Shown here: in pieces, positions 14,291-26,900 of the stretch
Numbering within the stretch: position 1 is the first letter of the stretch
Layout of the letters: each line of letters starts with the position of its first letter
Assembly (NCBI RefSeq): GCF_000327385.1
Contig: NW_008706957.1
Coordinates: 507,408 to 571,407, forward strand
Direction of reading: 5' to 3'
DNA: 64,000 nucleotides
From: Lottia gigantea
Taxonomy: Eukaryota > Mollusca > Gastropoda > Lottiidae
The notes under the pieces: model-generated
Databases searched by the model: none
Told to the model about the DNA's origin: nothing
What the model saw: only the letters and a program-made list of their open reading frames with translations
Translations under genes and position numbers: made by a program

Positions 14291-15420
14291 ATAGAATAAT
14301 TTGAAATGGGAATTGAGATTATGGTGTATGGTATTTGAGATCCAGGTGTAATATGTAATGGTAATTGAGATCCAGCAGATGTAATATGTAATGGGAATTG
14401 AGGTCTAGGTGTAATATGTAATAGGAATTGAGATTATGGTGTATGGGAATTGAGATCTAGGTGTAATATGTAATGGGAATTGAGATTATGGTGTATGGGA
14501 ATTGAGATCTAGGTGTAATGTGTAATGGGAATTGAGATTATGGTGTATGGGAATTGAGTTCTAGGTGTAATATGTAATGGGAATTGAGATTTAGGTGTGA
14601 TATTTAATGGTAATTGATATTACTGTTAATATTTAATAGTAATTGAGATCATGGTGTAATATATACTGGTAATTGTGATCATGGTGTAATATATACTGGT
14701 AATTGAGATCTAGGTGTAATATGTAATGGGAATTGAGATTATGGTGTATGGGAATTGAGATGTAGGTGTAATATGTAATGGGAATTGAGATTATGGTGTA
14801 TGGGAATTGAGATCTAGGTGTAATATGTAATGGGAATTGAGATTATGGTGTATGGGAATTGAGATCTAGGTGTAATATGTAATGGGAATTGAGATTATGG
14901 TGTATGGGAATTGAGATCTAGGTGTAATATGTAATGGGAATTGAGATTTAGGTGTGATATTTAATGGTAATTGATATTACTGTTAATATTTAATAGTAAT
15001 TGAGATCATGGTGTAATATATACTGGTAATTGTGATCATGGTGTAATATATACTGGTAATTGTGATCATGGTGTAATATATACTGGTAATTGTGATCATG
15101 GAGTAATATATACTGGTAATTGTGATCATGGTGTAATATATACTGGTAATTGTGATCATGGTGTGATATATACTGGTAATTGTGATCATGGAGTAATATA
15201 TACTGGTAATTGTGATCATGGTGTAATATATACTGGTAATTGTGATCATGGTGTAATGTATACTGGTAATTGTGATCATGGTGTAATATATACTGGTAAT
15301 TAAGATCCATGGTGTTATAAGTAATGGTAATTGTGATCATGGTGTAATATATACTGGTAATTAAGATCCATGGTGTTTTAAGTAATGGTAATTCAGATCC
15401 ATGTGAAATATGTAAGTTGC
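14285..15420. repeat. Compound minisatellite with higher-order structure
   Basis: Left part: units built on GGGAATTGAGATTATGGTGT alternating with GAGATCTAGGTGTAATATG. Right part (about 14990-15300): ten or so 30-bp units around GTGATCATGGTGTAATATAT. The linker TGGTAATTGATATTACTGTT appears twice (about 14610 and 14965), showing that a whole block was copied. The 30-bp period leaves two minus frames open, which is not coding evidence. Confidence 0.9.
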
Positions 15421-17953
15421 CAGTAGACTGTAATACTTACCAGTAAAGTGGTGCTGTCTATTGATTGATACTTACCAGTAAATGTGTACTGTCTAGCACT
15501 TCATACTTACTAACACAACTGAATTATCATAGTATGAACATTATTGCCTATCAGAATGTCTATGTTTCACTATTTTGATATAGAATGATATATTGAGGGG
15601 TTTATATTATAGAAGTATAAGTATATGAAATAGGTAATAACTTATTAATAATGTATAGACATGAAGTTATCAATATTAACACCTACTAAATTATAACTTA
15701 ATGAATATATATGAGCCATAATGACTGGTATATCTTGAGGTTTTTTTTTTTAGATCTTTGCTCTATACAATTCATTTATTTTCATTAGTACTTTTAGTAA
15801 TAAACAAAAATGTTTCAGAAAACACTCTAAAGCATAACATCTGGGGTTTTATCTCAACCAATGCTGTGATTTAAAGTCCTAAATATTGGTGAAATACTAA
15901 ATGAAAACTAAATCGATTGTTTTCCTGAATTCATTGAACCTCCAGTTTAAAGCCAAATATACAAATGTAGTACACTGTCATGGTTCCGCAAATCAATCGA
16001 AAATAAGAACTATGCTTCTTATCAATACAAAAAGTCCAGCCAGTAAACAGAAGAATGAGGAAACACAGGTTATTAATCAGGTGTTAACATATAAATCACA
16101 AGTTAGGTCTACCTAGATAGTGTACCTCTTATTATAAATCATGGTACAGGAAACATATGAATAGTTTAGGTCAAATTAAATCATTTGAACACAAGATTAA
16201 AACCAAAAATATCTTTAGCAGTGGCATTTCTTTGAATCTTTAGGTGAAGGAGCCAGGTAGGGACTGAGAAGGGAGGTGGGGAGGGTGCTGCTTGAAGTAA
16301 TTCTGAGAATAATTGTTTTTTATTTGAAAACCATATTTTCTTAACTTCAGAATTAATGTATACTTATTGTATCATCCTATTAGATTTTATACAGTAAATA
16401 TATGAAAAAAAACTTGTGGTTTTCACCAAATTAAATGTTGAAGGCTTAATGTACTACCTAATCAGGATTAATCCTCAATAACATTGCATAACAAGAAGTT
16501 TTTTACCTCCTAAATTGAAAAGTTGATATACACTAATTATGTTGTCATATTTGCAATTTACCTGTGTTTTCTAAAAATTCAAATTTCAAATAACAGTAGG
16601 CATTTTACTCATTATTTGAGCTAAATGTCTTACCTTAAAAAGATAAATCATCAAGAACACATACACAAATTTTTTTTTACCTCCAAAATTGAAGAAGTAG
16701 AAATATACTCTAGCAGTCCCTATAAGATTAGGGTATGTAAGTAATAGTAAAGTATATAGGTAGATGTGTTGTGTCCTGTTTTAGAATGAGTTGAAAGATA
16801 AACAAACAAGGTGTGGGGGTTTTAAAGTGGCCAATAGTTGACTTATTAGATTAACCTTATCAATCAGTTATAATCCCTTTCTCTTTATCTTTATAGACAT
16901 AATATCTGAATATGGGTAATCCAAATATGAATAAGAATTTTATACTTTTACTACGTTCATAAGCATTTAATGGAACTGGTGCTGCTCAGTTAGATTCAGG
17001 GTTAAATCCCAGCATACTCCAGAATAATACTTTCAGATTTTTAAAATCTAGTACCCAGTGATGGTGCAAGTTTGCGGAAATTTCCTGAGCATTTTAAAAA
17101 AATAAGACAAGACAGCCTGATGGGATTATTACCAGCTTCAAGCACAAACATACTTGCATATATTTGAAACTAGTTCTCACTTGATATTGCTGAAGGTTCA
17201 GAGAACTGGCATCAAACCCATCTAGTCCTTAATAAATTGTCACTGAGAGCATTGAAACACAGAATCGCTGCATTTTTCCAGTGCCTTAATTATGAAAAAG
17301 AGCTACAGTGGAAATAAATATAGCAATATACTGAAGTTCTGTAAAGCTTTTGAATTCAATTGTGTCCAATAAACAGGCCACTATTAAAGGAGATTTCGTG
17401 AAAATTATCATTTAATACAAATTTATTACAATTACATATTGTAATTTATCAATAAAAATATAACAATTAAAGATCATTCTCCAAATCACATGTTACCTTG
17501 GAATATATCAATAACAAACTTTCATTTGTTACATTAATAACAAACTAACTTCATTTGATACATAAATAACAAAACATTTTCTGATAAATAGAAGACAAAA
17601 TATTATTCGATACATAAATAACGAAATTTTCATCTGATATATAAATAATAAAATTTCATCTGATACATAAATAACCAAATTTCATTTGATACATAAATAA
17701 CAAACTTTAATTTGATATATAAATAGCAAAATTTCATTTGATTCATTAATAACAAATTTTCATTTGATGCATTAAAAACAATTTTCATTTGATACATAAA
17801 TAACAAAGTTTCGTTTGATACATAAATAGCAAAATTTCATTTGATACATTTTGAATTTTACTGTCTGTCATGGAAATGATTTTGTTATAATTTCTGAAAT
17901 AATGTGGCCAAAATTCAGAATTTTAATGTAAAAAATTAGATTTTGTTGGTTAA
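15421..17953. other. Intergenic stretch between two minus-strand genes
   Basis: It holds three GTAAGT donors on the minus strand at 15435, 15470 and 15505 in a 35-bp repeat, a tRNA-like SINE head near 16980-17040 (GGGTTAAATCCC B-box) and the 17500-17860 array. The 3' UTR of the scaffold gene should start at 17953 going left. 5' exons of the coiled-coil gene probably lie here but I could not place them. Confidence 0.5.
17500..17860. repeat. Minisatellite of about 25-30 bp, AT-rich
   Basis: More than ten variable copies of TTTCATTTGATACATAAATA with short spacers (AACAAA, AGCAAA). It lies just 3' of the scaffold gene's stop codon and may be inside its 3' UTR. Confidence 0.8.
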
Positions 17954-20900
17954 TTATTGTTTATTATCGAATAAAGAAGCTAATGCTTTGACACTTTTCC
18001 TTCGATATGACCTTCTCCTACTTGGACAACTTCGTTTTAATTGTTCCAACAAAGAATTTGGTTCAGGGCGTATTATATATGGTGCTTCAGACACCCAAAT
18101 ATTAATGTTATCTTTAGAGTGTCTACTTTGAGACACCTGGTTTTCAATATGGTACATATGGCCTCTATAAGGTATATCAGAGTCTTTGTACTGAATTGGA
18201 CCTCGTGAAAGTTTATATGGTGTGTCTGATACCCTATATTGATTGGGGAGTGATTTGTTCTCGAAATCATTTTCTTTTGTGTTCCCAGTGGTAGTTTTGG
18301 ATTGATGCTTAGACACAAAAGATGGAGTCTCATAAAGATTTTTGGTAGTTTGTTTACTAGTTTCATAGATTAAGGATTTACTCATACTAATTGCTTGATC
18401 TTCAGAGACTTGAGAAGCTTTAGAAACCCTGTTTACAATTTGGCTATCAGAAATGCTAAGTTGGACCTCTGATATGTCTACAGTTCCTGTAACTTTCTTG
18501 TCAAATCGGTTCTCAGAATTACAACCTCTGGTTTCAGTTAACCTGGTTCCATGGGAAACATTGGGAACCCTTTTGCTCATTAAGTCATCAGAGCTATTAC
18601 ATGGAGTCTCATAAAACCCACTGTCAGCATGCTTTCTTGAACTTCTAAAAGATGATTTAGACGACCTATTGTGAATAGGATCCACAAAAATCTTTGATGT
18701 CATCTGAACTTTATCATCCATATGACCATCTGAACCAATTATTTCAATTACACCAATATCAGATTCATATTGTTGACAGGATCTGTTAAAAGACTCACTG
18801 TTACCAGTATTGAGAGAGGATGGTTCTAAAGCCTCCTGAGAACCAGCCGTGGAAGTTCTCAGCTGTATTTCAGCAGACCCACTGTCTCTCTCGTCTAGTG
18901 TTTCAGAAATTCTGTTATGTTCGTTTTCAAGCTTGATCCCACAACATCCATTTTGATTCATATATGGGAGTTCAGAAATTGGACTATCAATATGATTTAT
19001 AAAGCTATTCACTGAAAAGTCAGAAGACCCATTTTGATTCCTATATGGGAGGTCTGGAATCATACTATCAATATGGTTGCTGAAACTTTTCATTGAGCAG
19101 TTGGTAGACCAACATTGATTCATGCATGGAGCTTCAGAATCAGATGACCCAGTGTAAGTATGTCTGAAACTACATTGTGTGTCTGCTACATCACCAATCA
19201 TTGAGTTCCTAAAGCTACTTGATGATTCTGTATTAGAACTTGTTGATGCATTAACACACTGAATATCCGACTGATTGTCTAGATACCTTGAATTCAAACA
19301 TTCAGACTGCTCTTTAGGACTGTTATATGTTTCTTCAACAATCGTTTTAAAAATGTCATAGTATTCATCATTTTGTGGCATTTCAGTTTCAATTTGCTGT
19401 GTCCAACTTTTTCTAGGGAACAGTGGACTTTCAGGATCTTCATAATGTTGTTGGGAGGAATCAGTTGAACCATTTTCAGATGATATCTCAGAAAAACTTG
19501 AACATTCAGAAGATGAGACTGTGGTAAAAGAATTTTGATGAAGTAAACAAGCACCATTCCCATTAGGTACTGGTGATGATGCATCAAATTGGGTTCTCAA
19601 TGTGAAGTTTGCAGTTGAAGTAAATCTTGTTTGAATGTCTTCATTTAATCCTTTTTGGACAAAAAAGTTACTTTCATCATCTGTTTGAGACTCTTTAGAC
19701 TGTAATGGAGGTGGCAGTGGTGTTTGGCAGAATGCCTCAGCTGTTCGAACAAGTCCATGTGTTTGTACACATTGGGTAGATTTCACATTCGTATCGGTTT
19801 GTATTTCTTTACACTCGGTTGTTCTGGATGTTTCTGATACTTCCTGTATGGTTTGTGTACACTGATCTACTAAGCTAGATATGCTGCATCTATCCATTTG
19901 AATATCTTGATCATATCTGCTGCGAGGAGAAGGTGATGATGAAGATGAACTGTCTGGAAAGTATTTTTGGTCAGTCTGACATTCCTGTTCCACAGAATTA
20001 CACTTGTAAAGTTTTCTATTTTTAGGCTGAATGAAAACACTATCATCACTGTTAGAAAAATCTGATTCTTTTGTATCACTGTACATTAAAGATCGTTTAT
20101 GACGACTGCATCGTCTTGGACGTGGTTTTGTTATCAAATATTGGTCATCATCAGATCCTATTGAACTATCCACTGAACTATCTATAGGTTTAAAATGATT
20201 ATTGAATGTTGTGTCTGAATCGGGATCAAGGTCATTATCCTCACCATTCTCATTTGTCAAAATTAAAGCAGGATACCCTAAAATTGTTTGCTTCTTTTCT
20301 GAAAATGATTTATGTATTTCTGAATCAGACAATGCATGTTTAACTCCTTTAATAAAAAAGCTGTTTCTGGTTGTATGCAGATGGATTGGAGGTGATACAG
20401 AACATCTTTGGCTTACAGTCAGTAGTGGGGATGAATTTTGGCCATCAGAAATCAGTGAATCTGAGTCTGAAGATCCAACAGCCAGTAACTTATTCCTGAA
20501 CAATGGATATTTAATACGATCACTTGGTTGGGGTTCATATTGACATCCAACATTTACACACTGAACTCTACCTTCTTTAACTAGATAAAACTCATCCCCC
20601 AAATCTTGAATCACTTCCAAATGTAATTCACAGTCTTGTATTTTTTCTAAGGGAGTTAAAGAACCATCGTCTGCTTGAATACCAGATGAAGAGTCCTCAT
20701 ATGCTGTTGGAGAAGATCCAGCATCTTCAAATAAATGAGGAGAAATGTTTAATGGTGAAGGCAAGGGAGAAGGAGAGTCTTCGGGTGAAGTAGAAAGTTG
20801 TAAAGATGCACATTCAGCATCTAGTGCCTCATCGGAGAGATGATCCACAAGATCATCTAGTTCTGGTTCTTCCTCCTGCTGGTCATTCAACTCATTCAAT

Positions 20901-23900
20901 CTTGGTGTAGCATCATCAATATCCAGACTGTCAAGCTGGTTGTCCAGACCCACCTCAATCACAGTGACAGGTGATTGTGGTATAGGTGAAGAGATTGATG
21001 GTGACATTGGAATGTGTAACAGTGAAGGATCTGGTTGATCTACTGTAACTGGACTGGTCATCTGGATGTTACCGTCCACATCTTGCAATATGATAGACAC
21101 CATGGCTGGTTCAATCTGAGTAGGCTTCATGATATTAGCTACCTCAAGACTATCACTGGAAATGTTTGATTTCTTTCCGGTTTTGGACATTTCTGATGCA
21201 ACAACTGTTTGTTTATTATCATTTTCTGAAAAGATAATATCATGAACATTATAAACAGTTTAAAAAACAGGTTTATTGCAGGTGTCAGTTTCTAACAAAG
21301 AAATCGGCACTTAATCTGATTTTTGCTTACCTAAAACTTAACATCAAATCACAAATACAAACAATCATGGTGCCAAAAAAGCTAGACTTGTTATAGGTAG
21401 GTAAGATTTTTGTCCTCGATATGGGGGAGTTGGGGGAGGGGGGAGTTGTTGAATGAGTGCAGTTCTACTTCAAGGTCTTATTTATTAATCATTATTTTGT
21501 ATTGCTCATTAGATTTAAATATCAGATAAAAACAAAAGAATATCAAATTTCCCAGAAAAAAAATCATTTTATAATATGACCTTTTTGATTAGTGAAGAGT
21601 AACGTCATCTTTACATCAAAACATTACAAAAAGGTCTCAATGTGATATAAAAATTATTATTACCATATCAGATTATTTGAGATTTAAAGGTCAAATGACT
21701 TCTCTATCCTGTGATAGTGGATCTTAACCATCGGTCAATTGAACTGCTCTGTCAGTCATGACTGGCAACTAGAGCCAAATCAACAGCCCTGGTGCAGTCC
21801 CAGATAAATTTTAAAAAATGGAAACAGTCCCTATTAAGATAATTTCATGAGAAAATATTTAAGTGTCATGGCCAAAGCCAGTAAGTCTCATCTCAATTCT
21901 TGGGAGGGAGTCACCACGACAATCTTGTTAGTTGTTTTTGAGTTGTCATGAAAGCAGTTGCAGACGTGTATCTTAAAATGGCCTACCTTCTTTAGGAACA
22001 TGATGGACTTCATGGACATATACTTTATCTAGTTCAATTTTCTGGTCCTGTTTCTTACTATCATAACTGAAATCACTATCAGAGAAAGATGTGCAAGAAT
22101 CTGATAGTCCCTCCTCTTTCAGAAAATCTTTCAATAAGGATTTTTGATTCACTTCCAGCTTTTCTCTTTGAAGATTGATCTCCTCTTCCTCATTCAAAGT
22201 TTCCAAATTGATTGGTAGAGATTGTTGTCTGCTGTCACTGAAGATTTTACGTTTGTGATTCACTCCTCCTAATCCAAGCTTTAACAGACCAGCATGTGAC
22301 TCTACATATTCACGTAATCTGGCCAAACGTGTATCCTTGACACTAGATTTACATTTACTTTCAGCACATGGTAACTTGGTCTTTAGATTTAACTTTGAAA
22401 CTGTTGGATATCTCAATATTGGTTTCTCATTGGATTTTAAGGACACTTTTGATTGAGGTGTGTCTTTGGATACCTCACTGGTCTTTGAATTATGTAAATT
22501 AACATTTGAAAAACAAGTTTTTTTTAGTTGTTGACACTTGAGAAATTCTTGTTGCTCAGCTTGGGCCTTTGCCAACTTTTCATACCAACTGCTCATAAAG
22601 CGTTGAGGCAGACACCGACCAGAATCACCAAATCCCAAACTCAACAAAACACTTTCAGCAGCTGAGGGAACATGCTGTATCATTGGATTCATCATGGCAA
22701 AATTTCCGTAATTTACTCTTTCTTGACTGGTGAAAGTTGATAATGGAGGTGAAAATCCTGGATAAATTGGTGACATTCCTGCAGCACTGGCAGAGGCAAT
22801 GTTTGGTAAACTGACAGAATGTTGTTTATTATAAATAGAGTCAGAAGTGTCAGAGTATGCTGATGATTCTGTTGAAAATCGAACACTTGAATCACTTTTA
22901 GTAGATTTATTTAATGAATATTTAGAAAAGGAGATACCAGTAGAGTCCTCATCAGGTAAAATTAAATCCTTATGTTGGATTGAAACAGATGAAATATCAC
23001 TATCCGAAAACACAGATTTCATTTTATTATCCACTTCATTTGTGTTAAAAGAATCTTGAGGAGAGCCACTTTGACTGCCAGGGTCATTATCCCATGTTAA
23101 CACTCGATCAAAGACATTTTCTAATGTCAGAATATCTTTACTATCATCTTGATCACTTTCAAATAGACTGGGCGACCGTGATAGAGGGTCATTGACAGAA
23201 TCTTCCAGTTCTGCTATATATCCACTAGATACACTATTTATAGAACTTTGACGGGAAACTGATGGATTGTTTGCAGCAGATGGAAAATAATTATGTTTGA
23301 ATGAATAAGCAGACGTCAATGAATCTGTAGATGAGGCTGTACCAGTAGAAGTACTTGTTGTCAAAGATGCCTCTTCTTCAAAAGTTGTGATAGAGTCTTC
23401 TGTTGCTGGACAATCCAACATGAATTGGTGACCGCTGCTCCCATCCCATGACAGCTGTCTACTCAATCTTTTCAGAGCTTTGTTGTAAGTAGGTTTAAGT
23501 GGCGAATTTTTGAGGCTGGAAAAGAAAAAGAAAAATGGTACTGGTTGAAGTTAGTGTCGACATGACGAGGTGAGAGCCATTTTCTTCTCTTCAAGAGCAT
23601 TTGAACAGTGGCGGAGCGACATATCTGAGATTGCACGAATTTCTAACCAAATTATGAGATTTTGGACTGAAAAACTCTCTTATGGCTCTGCCACTGGATT
23701 TGCACTTAGTAACCCAAAAGACAACAATCAACTAAGCTCATCTCATTTCATAAGATAAAAGTAAAATTCAGTGTTCTTTTATATCAAATATCTAAATACA
23801 TAGTTCCCTGGTGAAAATACTGTCGTCTGGTCATTTTCTAAAAATATACCTTGAAGCAGATACCTTCAATCAAAAAAAATATTTGGGATACAATTAAACC

Positions 23901-26900
23901 TGTGTTAGCTTTACCAGTAATTCCCTGTTTCACACAGTAACTTATGATAACATTGTATATAATATAAACATCAGTTATTAGACAACTAATGACCTTTATA
24001 GTTCTACATTACATTGATTACCTGTTTTACCATCATTATATTGATTCCAAATGTCAAATAATCACTCATTAGCACAATCTGACTGTCAACAAATAACAAG
24101 GGCAATAACTCTTTAATGATCTGCAACAACTATCTTTTAATGGAAACTGAACAATTATCTTATTTATGAGTTGATAGCCTTTACTTAAAAAAAAAACAAC
24201 GAAAATCAAGTTTGTATATTAAATCAAAGTTTTTCAGTTAGTTCGGTGTTTGAACATTATTTTATTTTCAAAGATAACAAGCTGCCTACAATCTGGTTCT
24301 TAGCCTGAGCCAAACCTCCTGTTTAACCATTTATGAAGCTAGATGACTTCAGACTTCCAGACATCAACCAAGATTCGAGTCAATGCCCCAATAGATTAAT
24401 TTTTACATAAAAATGCAACATGGAATGGATGCAAAGGATAAGGCTTAATGTGGTAAAAAGCAAATTTAGGAGAGATGTCCCAACAAAATTTCTCTCATTG
24501 CATGGTACATTTATCTTCAATCTTCATTAATCCAAAATATCTCAAAAGTGTAAGTTCTTGTTCATGTAATCAATTCCCAGCATACAACTGAACTTAATGA
24601 CATTACATTTCGGACCCCTTGATGAAATTTTATCAAATTTGAACTCATCTGAAATTTCACTTATACAGACATTATAAAGAAATCATTTATTCATCATCAC
24701 TCCTTTAAAATATTATATGGAATCCGAAACAAAAGCCTACCTGCTCATACCAGCAGTCATATTTCAAACAGTTGAATCCAATACCATTGTGTAAAAAGTT
24801 TACAGTTAGAAATGGTCAGAAATGGTCAGGGCTGGACATGTGACAGAACATTGTTTATAATACATAGTAATTAGTATGATATTGACCACCTACTCTTCAA
24901 TCAGTTAATAATCAACCATGTCATATAACTGTTTGTACTAATAATTATATATAGTACTACCAGTTATCACATTACTAATAGCTTCTACTATTACAATAAT
25001 AAATGACCATTTCAACACATGAAAATTTCTGTTTTTATACACCTACATCTTTGTATGACCATGTTTACTGGCACCCACACAGACGTTGAGGGGATTGTAA
25101 AGAGGTTTTCTATATTTCTAAATGTATCATACAAAATAAAAATAAAATTACTGTAAATTTGGTGTATATTGCACACTTTTTTTTTCTGTGATAAGCAGGG
25201 AGGAGTGCTCATGATAAACAGTGATTCACTTGATGGTAGGACTATATGGACTCAGACCACTAAAACTTTTTATGATTGTATACAAATTCAGTCCGTGCTA
25301 TTTTAAGAAATCCTCCCTTTTTGGTTTTTTGTATGCTCATTTTAGACTTATATCTGGTATGGATTTGGAATTTGGTGTCGGAAATTGAATTGTCTTTCAG
25401 GTTTTCTGCGTTTGAAAGTCAAAAAGACGACTTGTCTTTTCTTGATACTCTGCCATATATAGAAAAGACAATTAAAGAAAAAGTAAGTAAATTCACATTT
25501 TTGGAGGAATTATGGGATTTTGGAACATTTCAAGTATTTTTGAAAACTATTTACATATATTCAAAACCCCAAAAAAACCTTTGAAAATGGGGAATCTGTC
25601 CCTTAAAGTTATGTCCTTCAAAATATAAAAGACTTTGGATCCGGTACATGAAACTAAGTATGAATGTAAGAATATGATCCAAAAATATTAAAAGATCCAG
25701 TAGAATTTAGGGCAAGGTTATGATCTTGAGTTATATACCATTGGGCCCTTGACTATAGATATTGAAAATGCTTGATTTTGTCTTGTTCTTAACTGATTTT
25801 CATAAAGATTGGTATATATGAGTATGTCTAAAAAAGACAATTCTTGTCTTATATAATCCACACAATCTCAAACATCAATATTCAATTTTAATCAGATTGA
25901 AATTTAACATTGACCATAAAGACATTTGAAGAAATAAACTATTTAGTGAAGTAATTGATTATTGAAGATGTTAAAACAACTAATCATGTAGGTATCTATA
26001 TATAGACAATATTAGCAGACAAACAACAGTCAATGCCACACCCTGATGTTTACCATCTTCCATCAAAACTAGCTTTTTGTCCTACTTTTCTGCTCCAGTT
26101 TGGGCTAATGAAGACAGGTACTGCAATGCTGTGAGCATTGTGTCAAGACAGCAGTATTAGACTTCTTTTATTCAATTCTTGAAATGAAATGAATGGAGTT
26201 TTACATCCTACTCTTCTGCACCTTATTTGGCTAATGAAGACAGGCAATGCCATGCAGTGTGCAATGAGTGAAATTTTGTAAGGACAGCAGCATTAGCCCA
26301 CCCTTTTCTTATTTCCAACTGTCGATGGATCTTTCACGTGTACAGCCTGATTGACTAGAAGCTTTTTCCTGTCAGCCCCTCCGACATGCATAACTGACAG
26401 GTGGAAATCGGGTGGAAAAATCTTCAGGTATTATCTCCATTGCTGGAATTGAACCATAGACCTTCAGGTTAGCGAGCGAGCATGTAAGCCACTGTGGCTC
26501 CCCATGTTATTCTATTCTTGAGAGATCTCTCAACTGCAGTCTGTGGCATGTAATCTATTGTCTATTGTCAAATTTTACTTACTATGACTACCATCAAGAT
26601 AACAATGCCAATGGACAGCTCTAAGGCCAGTGGCCGTGCCAGCTTTCCCAGATTGGGGGTACAAATAGGGGGCAGACTGACTCAATGGGGGACAACTGCT
26701 GAAACTGAATTCAAATTTTGGCTACTCTGTGGTGGTGTCATAGTCGCAAGCCACTCATAGAGCGTCTTAGAGGGTTCTCTTAAAGAAATGTTTATAAAAA
26801 AAATTGATTTTGTGCATTCTGACACATTTTGGAGAAAAAAGGTAAACATTTAGATTTGTTGAAAATAAAGTGGGGGTACAATTAGGGGTGAAACCACTTT

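Noticed and set aside
14983-15340. Two overlapping minus frames of 98 and 116 codons
   Set aside because: They arise only because the 30-bp tandem unit has a period divisible by three.
20202-20543. 113-codon plus frame
   Set aside because: Antisense of the large last exon of the scaffold gene.
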